Positions 32,306 to 43,800 of a DNA stretch of 64,000 nucleotides are shown here, one piece after another. Position numbers and translations under genes: made by a program. Under the pieces are notes generated by a model. That model was given only the letters and a program-made list of their open reading frames with translations. It did not search any database and was not told the DNA's origin. The DNA is taken from assembly GCA_024180945.1 (NCBI GenBank), contig JAKSGN010000021.1:1240001-1304000 (forward strand), in the 5' to 3' direction. This DNA comes from Macrophomina tecta (taxonomy: Eukaryota > Ascomycota > Dothideomycetes > Botryosphaeriales > Botryosphaeriaceae). Every line of letters starts with the position of its first letter. The stretch's first letter is position 1.

Positions 32306-33432
32306 GATAGCTCTACTTTCATATTTCCTTCCTTCTGTTCTTCACGTTTTGTTTAGCGTTATCTGTTAGTGCTTTTGTCCGTCTATTTTCAGATTGTTGA
32401 ACAGGAAGGAGGAACGGTTTCTTTGTATACAGTGTGCTGGGCTTCGAATGAACCGGGATCGTAATGTAGCTTAGCGTAGAATAGCGCTCCTTGTCCCTAT
32501 GGTCTGCTGAGGCCGATGGGGTGTATGAATCATCATCATCAACTCGCAAAGGGCGATACGTTAGTAGCACTTCGAAGGGCGGCACTAATGGTGGTGGACA
32601 TATAAGATGTGTGTGTCCCTTCCGAACTCCTGCCGCGTACGAGTTTTGGAAACGCCGATCTTAAGATGCAGTCGCAAACCGGGTGGAATCACATTTGAAT
32701 CTATCGAATAATAATTGGTCACACGTACCCGGGCCTGGGGTGGTTGCAGCGCAGCTGCAGGTAGTTTTTTAGGAGGCTGTCGTATCCCCGATACAGTCTT
32801 CCGCTTTTAAGACGGTGGCTGTATAGCTTGCTGTGTGTCCCTCCGACGGCGTTTATGGCCTTTGCCTGCGGACTGGGGTGGTTGTAGCTCAACGGCGGTT
32901 GGCATATGGGTATGAGGGTATGGATGTTTCGAATAAGTATTCTGCCACTCAGAAGGTCGATGTGAAGCCTGCTGTAAGTCGCTCGGAGTGCGTTTGCGGC
33001 TCTGGCCTGCGGGCTGGATTGCCTAAATGACCATGAGCCTGTATTCTAGATCGCAACATCGTCCCGCACATAGCGAGCAATTATCCTCATACCGTCCTGC
33101 TATAGACCGGACTCTGAGCCTTTTGCCGTAAGCGCAAGCTCCTTCTTAGGCTGCAGTTTTAATCTAAGAACACGATCGAAGGGGGTTAGCACCAGGGCGC
33201 GATGCCGCTACACAAAGACGGATTAATATACCAGGTACGGCGTTCTCAGAGCGGCGGGCCGGGCTGAGACGTGTGAGGGTGGTCCTAAACTTCTATCTGC
33301 CTTGGCCGCTGCAATCCATTATGGCTTGAGTGAGGTGGGTGAATGGCGGATTTTAGAAGAAGAGAGGCTTAACTCTGCAAAGATACCATAAGTGTATAAA
33401 TAAAAAGGAAATGTAGAAGCAGAGCTGTCCTC
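32306..33432. other. Stretch between inverted LINE fragments
   Basis: Contains internal repeats of a GGCCTGCGGGCTGG-like block (near 32738, 32870 and 33000) and no gene. The short frame 32833-33030 is made of these repeats. Confidence 0.5.
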
Positions 33433-34444
33433 CATGCACCCCTCGTACCATCCCCTTCGAGACTACTTCCCGAGTGCTGTTAGTCCCTGTAGCGGCGTGA
33501 CGGCTGGTTGAAGAAGGGATTGCTTTGCTTAGAGAAGGATTGAGCTCTTAGTCTCTAGTTGCTACCAGTCTTCCAGTAGCCAGAGCAAATACTACTATTA
33601 CTTTAACTGCGCGTATGTCCGCCCGCCACTTCTCCGGCGGCCTATCTGTATACCTACCGTCTAGCTTTCTCGTGCCCGACCATCCGCCTAACATGAACGC
33701 GAGATTACGGAATCTACTTCCCAGGTTAATCTGTAATCTAGCGCGGAGATCCATCTAACGCGGATACTCTAAAAGGAAGTGCTTGACTGTTTCCCTCTCT
33801 GCTCCGTAGTTACACGAGGGCGCCTCTGCTCGCTTGATCTTATATAGCGGTTCATTTAGGCTCGCTTTCGACGTTCTTAGTTGCGTAATCGCTGCGGCTT
33901 TCTTGTAGTTTAGTTGGTCATAGAGCTTCTTGGTGTGGAAATATGCCAACGCTCGGTCAAGCTTGCGGGTCGACTCGCCGACCTTGGAAGCTTCGAATGT
34001 TCTCCTCCATAGTCTTAAAGTGATTTCCCTACACCAAGCCAGAGCTAACGGCCGTAGTAGATTGCCTAAAAGAGGTTCTTGGTTGTTCTCTGTAGCTTGT
34101 AGTGCCAAGCTATGCGCCTTCTCGCTCCCTATAATTCCTTCGCGCGCTGGGACCCACCTGAGCTCGCATAAAATTGGTTCGCCCAATGCCAATTTATTGG
34201 CCCGTGAGCCGGTGACTAAGCACGGGATATCTTCCCCCAATCGCTGTAGCGCACTGACACCGTAGCCGGGCCGGTGGATCATGGAATTGACAGGTGTCCC
34301 ACATTTGATAGTAGCCCTAGATGTGTTGTGGTCACTCCTCGGGGTGCACCGTTTTTCTTGTCTCGGGTATAAAAGCTCATTTTCATGTAGGAGCACCGCC
34401 ATACATGCATCATTTTTCCTCTGCTTCATTACCCAAAAACTCAC
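33433..34444 (-). mobile_element. Decayed LINE (Tad1/I-type) 3' part with RNase H
   Basis: Two minus-strand frames in the same phase, 34444-33755 and 33754-33548, are split by one TAG. The first carries LRWVPAREGIIGSEKAHSLA, a remnant of the RNase H pattern LRWVPxHxGIxGNExAD, and KAAAITQLRTSKASLNEPLY then CNYGAERETVKHFLLEYPR, the C-terminal cysteine-containing motif of Tad-type LINE ORF2. The TAG lies where the family has Trp, so TGG to TAG fits repeat-induced point mutation. The reverse transcriptase part is missing. The fragment ends within about 60 bp of the next gene's start codon. Confidence 0.85.
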
Positions 34445-34501
34445 GCCGTTGCCTTCAACGCTTCGGAGTACCGAGAACGGATTCTCTCCTCCTTTCCGGA
34501 T

Positions 34502-35869
34502 ATGGACCGCTGTATAGACAAGGATCTCTTACATTTGACAAACGAAGATGGGCTATTCATACGAAGTTCGACTGAAAAGTGGATCCGCTGCAGTTATCGT
34601 GGCCACGAATTTCTGCTAGAGTATTCAAGCGCCTTCATTCCGAGATCGCACTTGCACAAACGAAAGATTAGTCCTATGGTTCTTTACCATCGGCTCATCC
34701 AGCATATATTTAGCGCTGCAATCCAGGATATGCAGCTCTTTCAGGAATCTTATTCGAAACTTGCTGATTTTTACTTCCGCTGGGCAGTAAGGCCGCAATG
34801 GAGCAACATGGTGATCCGGAGCCTCGAATTCATACCCACACAAAGACCTGGAGATGAGTTCGCCCTAATTAAAGGCAGCCACTGTCACCCACTACTTCGG
34901 GATTGGACGACTGTTCGTGTCCTGTGTCGCACTGCCAACAGCGAGTTCAAGGTACAACTGGATGGAAAGCCATTCCGATGCCAGATTGGACTGACGGAAG
35001 CTGAGAAATCCCTCTTCGCTAAGACAGATCGGGAAACGCTCGAAGACTGTATTTCTACATTACGGGATCATAGCCTGACTATTCAAGGCTTTGTGGGAGA
35101 GATCAGACGTTCTCATCAGAGGCGCGGTCGCCCTACAAGCCGGGCCTACGGAACACTCCACGACTGGACTGAAGCGGACCTCAGTGACTACGCGAACGAA
35201 CCCATCGGTGCTGGCAACCGAGTTTCCAGAAAATCACACTGCATCAATCTCGAAGGATATTTGCGTCCGCTTGTGCCGGGGATTCAAAAAGGCCAAGAAA
35301 AATCGATTGGTTTCCTGAGGCTTCCCTTGGAACTCCGTCGGATGATATACAAGCACATCCTTCCGTATCGCAAAACCCTCATTTATGCATTTCGAGGATT
35401 GCTGGATCGGAAAGTGCAGCATAGGAAAACACTTTCGGGACCACTTACAGACCTTGCCCTGCTATCGGTCTGCCGTGCTGTGAGGCGAGATATCCTGAAC
35501 GAGCTTCTGGTTGGAAACCGATTCCATTTGGCATGTATTTGGATTGGTGACTTCCTCCACTGGGCGGGCCATTCGGCCTGCTCCTTGGAACTCATAACCA
35601 TCCACTTCGACATTACAACCCCTCCAGAGGACCGGATGTATGCCATTCAGGAAGAACAGTTGAGGATACTGCGGGAAAGTTGCAGAAATATTCGTTCTAT
35701 CCATCTTTATCTGGAGGCCAAAAATATTACTTATGGGATACATCGTTATCCCTTCACGGAGCTCCGAAAGTTCCGCGGCTTGGCAGAATTTGAAATGTTT
35801 TCACCTGTGTATGGTACTTTGGAATACTTTCGTGAGATGCAGAAGGAAATTCAAGACGTTGTTACGTAA
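34502..35869 (+). CDS. F-box-like protein, 455 aa
   Basis: Intronless frame from the ATG at 34502. The F-box-like or 2EXR-like segment is internal, around residues 262-330: FLRLPLELRRMIYKHILPYR followed by LALLSVCRAVRRDILNELLV. The first 250 residues form a separate region (WIRCSYRGHEFLLEYSSAFI, WAVRPQWSNM) that I do not recognise. The C-terminus continues with SIHLYLEAKNITYG and FRGLAEFEMFSP. Proteins with LPxELRxxIY segments are numerous in ascomycetes and mostly uncharacterised. Its promoter must overlap LINE debris. Confidence 0.68.
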   Translation: MDRCIDKDLLHLTNEDGLFIRSSTEKWIRCSYRGHEFLLEYSSAFIPRSHLHKRKISPMVLYHRLIQHIFSAAIQDMQLFQESYSKLADFYFRWAVRPQWSNMVIRSLEFIPTQRPGDEFALIKGSHCHPLLRDWTTVRVLCRTANSEFKVQLDGKPFRCQIGLTEAEKSLFAKTDRETLEDCISTLRDHSLTIQGFVGEIRRSHQRRGRPTSRAYGTLHDWTEADLSDYANEPIGAGNRVSRKSHCINLEGYLRPLVPGIQKGQEKSIGFLRLPLELRRMIYKHILPYRKTLIYAFRGLLDRKVQHRKTLSGPLTDLALLSVCRAVRRDILNELLVGNRFHLACIWIGDFLHWAGHSACSLELITIHFDITTPPEDRMYAIQEEQLRILRESCRNIRSIHLYLEAKNITYGIHRYPFTELRKFRGLAEFEMFSPVYGTLEYFREMQKEIQDVVT

Positions 35870-36043
35870 GGAACTATTACATAACTGCCTTATGCATCTC
35901 CTTCGCCTCGAAATTCTATACTTCATGGTAGCATGGAAACTCCTCTTGTTAATGCCTAACAACCATCAGTACCCTTTGTTGGATCATCAGTATCCTAAGA
36001 TATATGCTTGATACCAGTGTGATTTTCTAAATCCGCCGCACGG

Positions 36044-36073
<30 letters not shown>
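36044..36073. repeat. (ATG)n microsatellite
   Basis: About ten GAT/ATG units in a row downstream of the F-box-like gene. Confidence 0.9.
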
Positions 36074-36074
<1 letters not shown>

Positions 36075-36239
36075 TTCATAGACCGTCCCACCCGCAAATG
36101 GCAGTCACGCGGCATGCGGCCGGCTCCACTGCGTCCGCTAGGCTTATTTGAGCCTGAACGAGGTAGTGATGCTTGGTCTGATCTTTATATGTTCTGCATA
36201 GCTCTACGTACATGTATCTTGACGCTGCAGCCTTCCCGC

Positions 36240-36660
36240 AGCACTGAAAATCTCCACAAACTATCCCTCCTTCATCCAGTGTCGAAGCTTCATGCTGTGA
36301 GTATGCTATCGCTCCAAATTTCCCAAGGAGCTTGATCGCTATCATGAACCTTGCTGCTTCAATGACTGTGCTACGCTGGCTCAGCAACTTCCTCAAATCA
36401 GTCGTCCATCGGCTCTGGAATTTCTCGTCTGGCATGTGTCCTGCGCACTAAAACCCTCCCGCGCGTATCCCGAGATCTGGAGCCAAGCGCTTCTGTAGTT
36501 GTCCTCTCCCGGATCAGTCTTCAGCTCACCAGGGATGAGGACGTGCGACCAGTCACACGGTGTTCTTTCGTTCGCCGGCTCGCTGCACACGATGCTGAAG
36601 TCGGGTTTCCGTTTGGCAACAGACCCGGGGGAAGGTGTGGTCGGTGTAGTGACAGACCAC
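36240..36660 (-). pseudogene. FunK1-type fungal protein kinase fragment
   Basis: Minus-strand sequence reads KPDFSIVCSEPANER, CDWSHVLIPGELKTDPGEDN, AWLQISGYAREGFSAQDT. This matches the stretch before the kinase core in the fungal FunK1 family (WSxVLxPGELKxNPxxD ... LxxYAREVFxAQxxRRF). The next expected strings (GFTLCGSLMRLWEFDRLG) are only faintly present in another frame (LLGKFGAIAYSQ) before about 36240. The kinase catalytic part is absent. It is a broken fragment with at least one frameshift, set tail-out against the FPP synthase relic. Confidence 0.7.
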
Positions 36661-37458
36661 CGGCTTTCGAGCTTCTCCAGGCCTACCTCCTCATGAACGG
36701 CGATATCATGGATGGCGGCAGAACGCGGCGCGGGTGTTCCTGTTGATACTTGATGCCGGAAGTTGGCATAACCGCCGTCAACGACGCCTGCATCCTAGAA
36801 TCCGCCATCTACATTCTGCTCAAGAAGCATTTCGGCGGCCATAAGCACTACTTCGGATTAGTTGAGATTTTCCTTGAAGTCCGCCTGCATACCGAGCTTG
36901 GTCAAGCATGCGACGCTATGACGGTGCCGGCGGTTAGCATGGACACGTTCACGATGGAGACGTTCCTCTTCATTGCCACCTTCAAGACGACCTACTACAG
37001 CTTTTACATACCCGTAGCAGCCATTCTTCTCCTCTGCGACCTGCCGACAGAAAGAACCAACGCATCGCTGAGGAACTCTGCATTCCCATGGGGGAGTGTT
37101 ATCAAATCGAGAACGACTATCTGGGCTGCTTCGCGCACCCGGATGTTCTGGGAAAGAACTGAAAGGACATCAGGAGGGCAAACACACCTGCTTAATTTTC
37201 CAAGCCATGATGAAGTGTTCGCCCGAGCAGCGTAAGGTGTTGCAGGAGAATTACAGCTGGGAGGGAAGGAAGCAAGCAATGAAAAGGATGTACGAGAGCC
37301 TGCAGCTTGCGGACCTCTACTGGGAGTACGAACGCAGCCGTACGGTAGAAATTGACGGCCTCATTGCCAATATTGATGAAGATGATGGTCCAAGGAACGA
37401 AGTTTTCACCCACTTCTTCGACAAGGTGTCGAAAATCGGAAAGCCAGGTCTGTCGTGA
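36660..37458 (+). pseudogene. Farnesyl pyrophosphate synthase-like relic
   Basis: Reads FELLQAYLLMNGDIMDGG, then after a stop EVGITAVNDACILESAIYIL, LHTELGQACDAMT and KTTYYSFYIPVA; a second frame gives LCIPMGECYQIENDYLGCF; a third gives MMKCSPEQRKVLQENYSWEG to the end. These match successive blocks of FPP synthase, which condenses IPP with DMAPP and GPP. Both Asp-rich motifs are damaged: DDIMD is GDIMD and DDYLD is NDYLG. At least two frameshifts and several stops interrupt it, and the first third of the enzyme is missing. It cannot make a normal enzyme. Confidence 0.85.
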
Positions 37459-37952
37459 CCATCCTACATGCTAGGTCAATTACCGGTAGTAACAGGGATT
37501 GGATATAACTATATGGGATTATGCTCTTGTAGCTGCTTAGAGAGCTGTAACATTTATCGTGATAAGCACGCGGGTAGTAAAAGTCTGTCGGGCTCACATA
37601 GCTTGCTAGTAGTGGTCTCTAAGTACTGTTTGTAGTAATCTCTTTAAACCTATTCAAGCAGATGATATAAAAATGAGTTTATAGTATATATATGACTACC
37701 TCATCGGAGGTGAACCGTCAACTTTTATATCACCTTAAGTCATTGCAGACACGCAGCGTGGTTTGCAGCTGCTTATCTTTGGGTCGGTACCTGCAGCCTT
37801 GTCGAGCTGATGCGTCCTCCAAAAACGCCTATTATATTAAAAGGACGAGTCACCAGCTTACAGCGGTGATCGTAAGAATGCAACTGGCATATGAAGTACC
37901 TGTCATGGAGGTCTGTGCATGAACCATTTTGTCGGCAAAGAAAGGCGAGACA

Positions 37953-37969
37953 GATTTTGCAAGCGACTG
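37953..37969 (-). repeat. Solo MITE terminal repeat
   Basis: GATTTTGCAAGCGACTG followed by TA is identical to the right end of the MITE at 51975-52379. No matching left end was found within 500 bp upstream. Confidence 0.65.
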
Positions 37970-38726
37970 TAGACGGTGGAGAAGGAAGAGCGGAAAAGTA
38001 AAGAAAAATACAAAATTACCTCTGATATTTTCCGGCACGATTGGTTTTCCTGTACTGACCACCCGTCTGGGCCAAGCACGTTCCCCTGCGGGAGTCGTCC
38101 CCGAGTGGACACTGTTCCATCTCGCCTCTAATAATATTTCTGCATTTTTGCATTATTATTTACTATTGATCCGTCTCCCGTATGAACTTTCTAGTAACAA
38201 GAAGCTGTGGTGATGCTGCGCGAAAGAAATATAGCTTAAGGCGTCAAAGGGCACCATGTAGGAATTCGGCTAGAGAACAGTCGTGCTCGTTGTAATATTG
38301 TAAGTAGAAGGTATTTTCGATGACTGCAGAAGCTATTAAGCATATTAATAGTGATTTAATAAGACCATTCACCTTGGTGTAGCTTCTACGTTGTCTAATG
38401 TCCGAAGTATCTCGGGCTTTTTTCGGTACGCAGAGTTTTCGTTACAACGGGAAGGAGTTTATATGGTGGAAGGATTGCATTGGAAGATGTTAGATATGAT
38501 GATGATCAATAATGCAATTGATGCGTGGCATGAGGAGAGAGAGAAGGGCTCGGGGAGGCCTTCTTATCCATCGTCTTCCGTGACTCACACGTGACATTCC
38601 AATAGAAGATAATGACAAAACAAGGAGAATTGAGAAGAAGACGATGAAACACGAGGTTGTAGGGTCGGCATGGTGAGAGAGAAGTGAGGAAGACGAGAGG
38701 ACCGACAAATGAGGCGGGGAATGATC

Positions 38727-38761
38727 AGTATTTCGAAGAAAGCATTGCGGCACAGCAGAGT
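38727..38761 (+). repeat. Dispersed repeat block, copy 2
   Basis: CAGTATTTCGAAGAAAGC followed by GCGGCACAGCAGAG; partner of 21837-21871. The 90 bases before it are also similar to those before copy 1. Confidence 0.65.
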
Positions 38762-39129
38762 TGGCTTAGAGAATACTGACAAGGAACCCTTGTTTCTTGC
38801 ACAGAAGATTGGGGTCGTTGCACCCGCTCCTTTGCTTCTACAAAATTGGAGAAAATTAAGTTAAGTCTCTGCGCTAAGAAATTGCCGTCTGATCGCTGAC
38901 GTAGGCCGGTCGCTCTCGCGGATCGCCCCTGCGCTCGGCCGCTCACTGCGCTTGCAGTTAGTGTTCCCTGGGATGCGAGCGCCCACCGCAATCTCATTCA
39001 CTCACACCTGCCATTGTTGTAATCTACGCAGCTGAGGGGTCCTCTGCCGCTCTAGGACTGCCTCTCGAGTTATCTTACCAAAATGCTATTTCTGGTTATT
39101 ATGCCAAAGCCTATTTCTTAGGATGCGAC

Positions 39130-39480
39130 TTCTGAACACATTACCGGATTATTCTGCCGCCAGTCCATCGCCCCTTGACCGTGCGACACGTCCGGCTTTC
39201 TCTCGTTCGTTCCTCGTGCTGGAAGTCGGTTTCCTGATCTGTGATCCCTCCCTTGCCGTTGTTCCTGGTGTTTGCTGCGCCGCGTGGGCGCCGTTCCCGT
39301 GCGGGCCTTGGCTGTTGCCTTACCAGGTCCGTACTCGCTGTCCTCCCTTGAGACTGGTTTTCCCGCGCGGGCGTTCTGACTGTGCGGCTGTACTACCCAT
39401 AAGGGTCCCTTGCACCTGCGGTGCTTCTTCCCGTGCCCCCCCCCCCGTGGGGTCATAAAACCCTTGTACCCTGTGTTGCG
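39130..39480. repeat. Palindrome-bearing dispersed repeat, copy 1
   Basis: Contains CCCGTGCGGG (39296) and CCCGCGCGGG (39362), a run of 13 C near 39430, and ends GTCATAAAACCC. The end GTCATAAA-CCCGT with a following CCCTG block is also seen near 54060, linking this copy to 53740-54090. Confidence 0.5.
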
Positions 39481-40856
39481 TAACACCTCCTTGATTTACT
39501 CGACAATCTGCTTATTTAAATGCTAAATACTCTCGGAATAATTAGGTTAGGTGAATATAACAACTGTGTGGAGATCCTGTCCGGCAACGAGGATAAGAGC
39601 CGTCATAATAAGCACGTAAATAAGATGTTTGATTTTATTAAAGCCTGCGTATTTCTCGATAAATATAGTATTAAATTTCTGGAACCTGACGTCCCAGGCA
39701 GTCAATGCCTGCATCTTCAGCTCCTCAGCAAGCCTATGGTAGCAGTGGTTAGGAGAGTATTCTTCACCGTCTTAGGGGCTAAATAAACCTTGGAGGGATT
39801 GAGGAAATCATATAAGTGACGAGTATGCGAGATAAGGTGGCAAAGCGGTCCGTAATCCGAGCAGAATAGGGAGTATACATGTGTTAGAATATATGGCATC
39901 TTAGCCCGCACTAGTAACAGTGCGGCGTCGTACTTTTGCTAGTTCAACAACATGTTATGGGGACTCCGCGATGGGAAATATTCTTTTTTTGAACATTCAA
40001 AGTGGCATAGCAAAGGAGGGTTGGCACTTAAAAAGCGCGAGAGCATGATGACTGGGATGCGACATATTTTAGCTGATATCAGACAAGGACCGTGCGTTCA
40101 TGAAGTAAACGATCCGGATCGTTTGAGCCGATTCTTCTCTTTTTCTTGCAAAACTATGAGGAAAAGAAGAATCTGGTTGCATTTACAAAAGATCGTTGAC
40201 TGATCGCTGACGTAGGCGTTGGCCCGCGCGTACCGCTCCAGCACTCGCTCGCTTGCCCATCAGGCGAGCATCCGCCGTAGCTTCTCCATCTACAGCTTTC
40301 GTTACTGAAGTGTACACTATTGATGCATCTATAATCTGTCATGCCATGATCAATTAAATCATACGCGTTTCAATTCATTAACGAAGGAAGTACGTCCTTC
40401 CGAGCCGTTTGCTAAACGCAAACTTCGCAAGCCCCATTCATTAAGATCGATGACCACTTGACAGCTGCGGATGAGAAGGTTCTAGAACTGGCTGGTTGAA
40501 GCAAATTTCAATAGATTAATACTCCTGAACAATATGTGGCACACAATCAGTCTGGACACTAAGCTGGCTGTCCGGAATAGAGGGCATTGAGAGACTAGCG
40601 CGTGAAAGTTAGGATAGGAATATGCCTGTACCTTTAAAGGATGGCAAAATTCGGTCGAGGAGTCCATGAATTTCTTTGGAATATCATAATTATTCTGAAC
40701 ACGCCCGTCGGCTGATCATTTCTGTAGTATAATAAGATGCATAACGTTTGACAGAAGGCGCCCAAATATCCCTTATTACAGGCACTCTCTGTCTTCTAGC
40801 TTCATTATCGCCATCCTGCGCTCACTACGAGCTATCTATATCCAACCGGTGCTACA

Positions 40857-43800
40857 ATGGAGAAAGACGCCCTCAAGTCACGCAGTACAGAGCTTTCCCA
40901 TTACTTCCGGGGTGTCGCCAGAGTCCCTTTCGACCATCTAAACTTTGAGCACCCTCTGTTCCAGGAACAGCATCGCCCAGTATCGCAAAAAATCGTGAAT
41001 CGTCTGCGTCAAGCATTCGAAAAAGAAGGCCCACAACGCTATGAACCGAGAAATTGGATCGATGCCCTCGTGGACCCTCAGCACCTCGCATCCGTCCTTG
41101 TCGAGAATAAGCTGACAGAGCTTGGAAATGAGATTGAGAACATCCCTATGCTTCCAATAGGCCCCGTAAACTGCTTACAAGGCATCCACCGCATCCTCGC
41201 AGCGTCAGACCTACTGCGTCCGAACGATCGTTGGTGGTTCGTCAGGCTTTATTCTAGCGGTATGCCATTCCTACTAGCGCTCGGAGCAGACCTGACATGA
41301 ATAAAGAGCTACCAACAGACATGTGTATCGGAATTATTGAAGAGAGCCTCAACGAGCAGCAGTATTCGGATGGGGATATCTTCCGGAAAATTCGCACATA
41401 CCACAAGCAAGACGATGATAATAGCGAGAGAAAATGGTGGGCCCGTTTAAGCAACACCAAGCAGAAGGACCTCAAGCAACTTTTCAAAAATCCCGAACTA
41501 ACCAACGCATTTGACAATTTGGTGGAGATGCCTGGTATGTGGCAGTCATTCCAGCTCGGCACATTGCACCGACTCCTAACCCTTCATTGTAACGAGGTAA
41601 GCTTCGGATCCGCCACTGCATGTTATTCTGACATAACTCGTTCAAGGAATTACTCCGGTACCTCACCAGGATCGCGGATGTTTGGAGAATGGTTCTTCGA
41701 GCCGCGAACATACCTCCAGAGTCGGTCGATCATGCGACGGTAGCGAAGCTCGAACTTCTCGCGCCTTCTGTATCAAATGGAGATCGTATGCGCATTGAGG
41801 CCCTAATTAGGTCAGGCGAAGTATTTTCTAGCATCACTAACGCCCAGAAGCGGGATGCGATCCTCTCCGCCCTCCTATTAACTCCAGGCCTAATACCTAC
41901 ATTGACAAGCTTCTTCGAGAATCTCAAATACTTGGAACCTTGTTGTTATATTCTGAAAAAACTGCTCCCAACGAAAGAAAAACGAACAATCTTCCAGTCG
42001 CTCTCGGCATCATATGCCCCCCCAAGGGAGCAGCTTCTCGAGTACTCAGTGGGAATCAGACTACGGTCGATGGGAGGCGAAGAAAACGCCCTGTGGCTCG
42101 CATACGTCCAGTTATGGGCCTTCTGCATGCGTCACTTCCCCTCGATGACCGAGACGGGACCGAGGAAAGTGGTCGGCAAGACAAAGCCTTCGAGGAGCTC
42201 GAACTCCGCGCTCTGGCATTACCTTGGTGATCTGGCCATAAAATTGGGATTTCGTACACCGCAGGCTGTGGAGTTTCAACGACAGAATCCGTACGAGTCC
42301 CTTGCCCAGCAGCTCTTGCGCTCTCTACGACCAGGTTCGACGCCGAATATGCGGCATGTCTTGCGAGTCGCCGCGGCGTGTAAGGAAATAGACGACAACA
42401 CTAAGGTAATAGAATGGCCCAGCCTTACTGCTGCTGACCACCTACCGAGAGAGAAAAGGTGCGGCCGTCCTTTTGAAGATGATTTTCTCCTCGATAACGA
42501 TTTTTTATTCGTGCCGACCATTTACGAGGTTGAGGAGACCAGAGGGCCTGACATTAGCACCTTATTCGTGAAACGGGACATGTTTATGAGCTTCTTGGGC
42601 AACAAATATATACTGGTCTGTTCCTACCGATCTTTTCATATCACTCGAAGCACCCTGACAAAGTTTCAGCAAACTAATCAAAGCGCCGAGACTGACGATT
42701 ATTTATCACCCGCTACGCGCTCTCTCGCACTTGAAAGTCCGCCAGGCGCGCCCATCCAGAGCTCAGCGCACGACGAATATAGGTTCGAGGAGATACCCGA
42801 AGCCCTTGACGAGGAAAGACAACAGACAGATCAATTGAGACGGTTGAGACAAATGCAGGATAGCATCTCCTCACTTACGGCTGAGATCAAGGAGAGGAGG
42901 CATACCTCAAGTATGCTAGAAATACAAATCAGCGAGCTCACTGCAAGATGTGATGACTTCAGAGGCCGAGAGACAACCCTCAATGCCCGCATCCAAGAGA
43001 GAGAAGAACTATTTCGGGTAGAGCATGACCGCCTTCGACGCATGAATACTGAGCTAGAGAAGGGAATGGCCGAGAAAGAGGATCAGCTTCAAGCTCGCAG
43101 CACGGCTTACAAAGAAGAAAAAATAAGACTAGAGAGACAACTAGAGACTTGCCAGATCTTGAACGACCAACTCAACGAGGAGCTCGACAGAGGTAAAATC
43201 CTGCAGCGAGAGGGGCACGACAAGACCAGGAAGCTGCAGGAACGCATCGAATCTCTACAGAATTTCCTCGTAGAAGCGGAGCGGACCAGAGACGCCAAAG
43301 ACAGTCAGTTAAGGGAACAGCAGTCCGAGATAGACCAACTACAGGCCAAGATTAGAAATGGAAAAGTAGTGGATGAACAGCAACGGCAGGAATCTAAGCT
43401 GAAGCAAAGCCATGACGAACTCCAACGTCGTCTACAGGATTCAGCGGGGCGAGAAACCTATCTCGAGTTAGCAGTCAAGGAGCTCAAAAATACTACGGAG
43501 CTTCTACGGGAAGAAAGAAGTCGACTATCGAGCGAATGTTCTAAACTCCAAGCAGACTTCGAATGCTTGAAGAACCAGAGGCTGGAGCTGATGGACGACA
43601 GAGAACGCCTAGAAGAAACCCTAAACAATACTATAAAAAACCAAGATGATCATATCAAGGCTTTGGGAGAGCAAGTTAAAAATCTTGAAAGACAAGCCGA
43701 ACAACGTCAGCGTCAGGGAACTCCAGAGTTGACGGAGCTTCTTTCGATGTCAGTTGAAGAAGAGAGCACAGTCGTTGGCATATTTGTTATAACCGTACGC

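Larger units (their letters stand above)
37459..40856. other. Repeat-rich, gene-poor stretch
   Basis: No convincing gene over 3.4 kb. It contains an isolated MITE end (37953-37969), the second copy of a dispersed repeat (about 38640-38761), a CTGATCGCTGACGTAGGC block at 38889 repeated at 40200, and a repeat with CCCGNNNGGG palindromes (39130-39480). The 88-codon frame at 39520-39786 has an ATG and a plausible sequence but no family. Confidence 0.55.

Noticed and set aside
36390..36740. Extending the FunK1 relic through 36740
   Set aside because: The plus-strand match to FPP synthase over 36660-36740 is stronger, so the minus-strand frame there is taken as chance.
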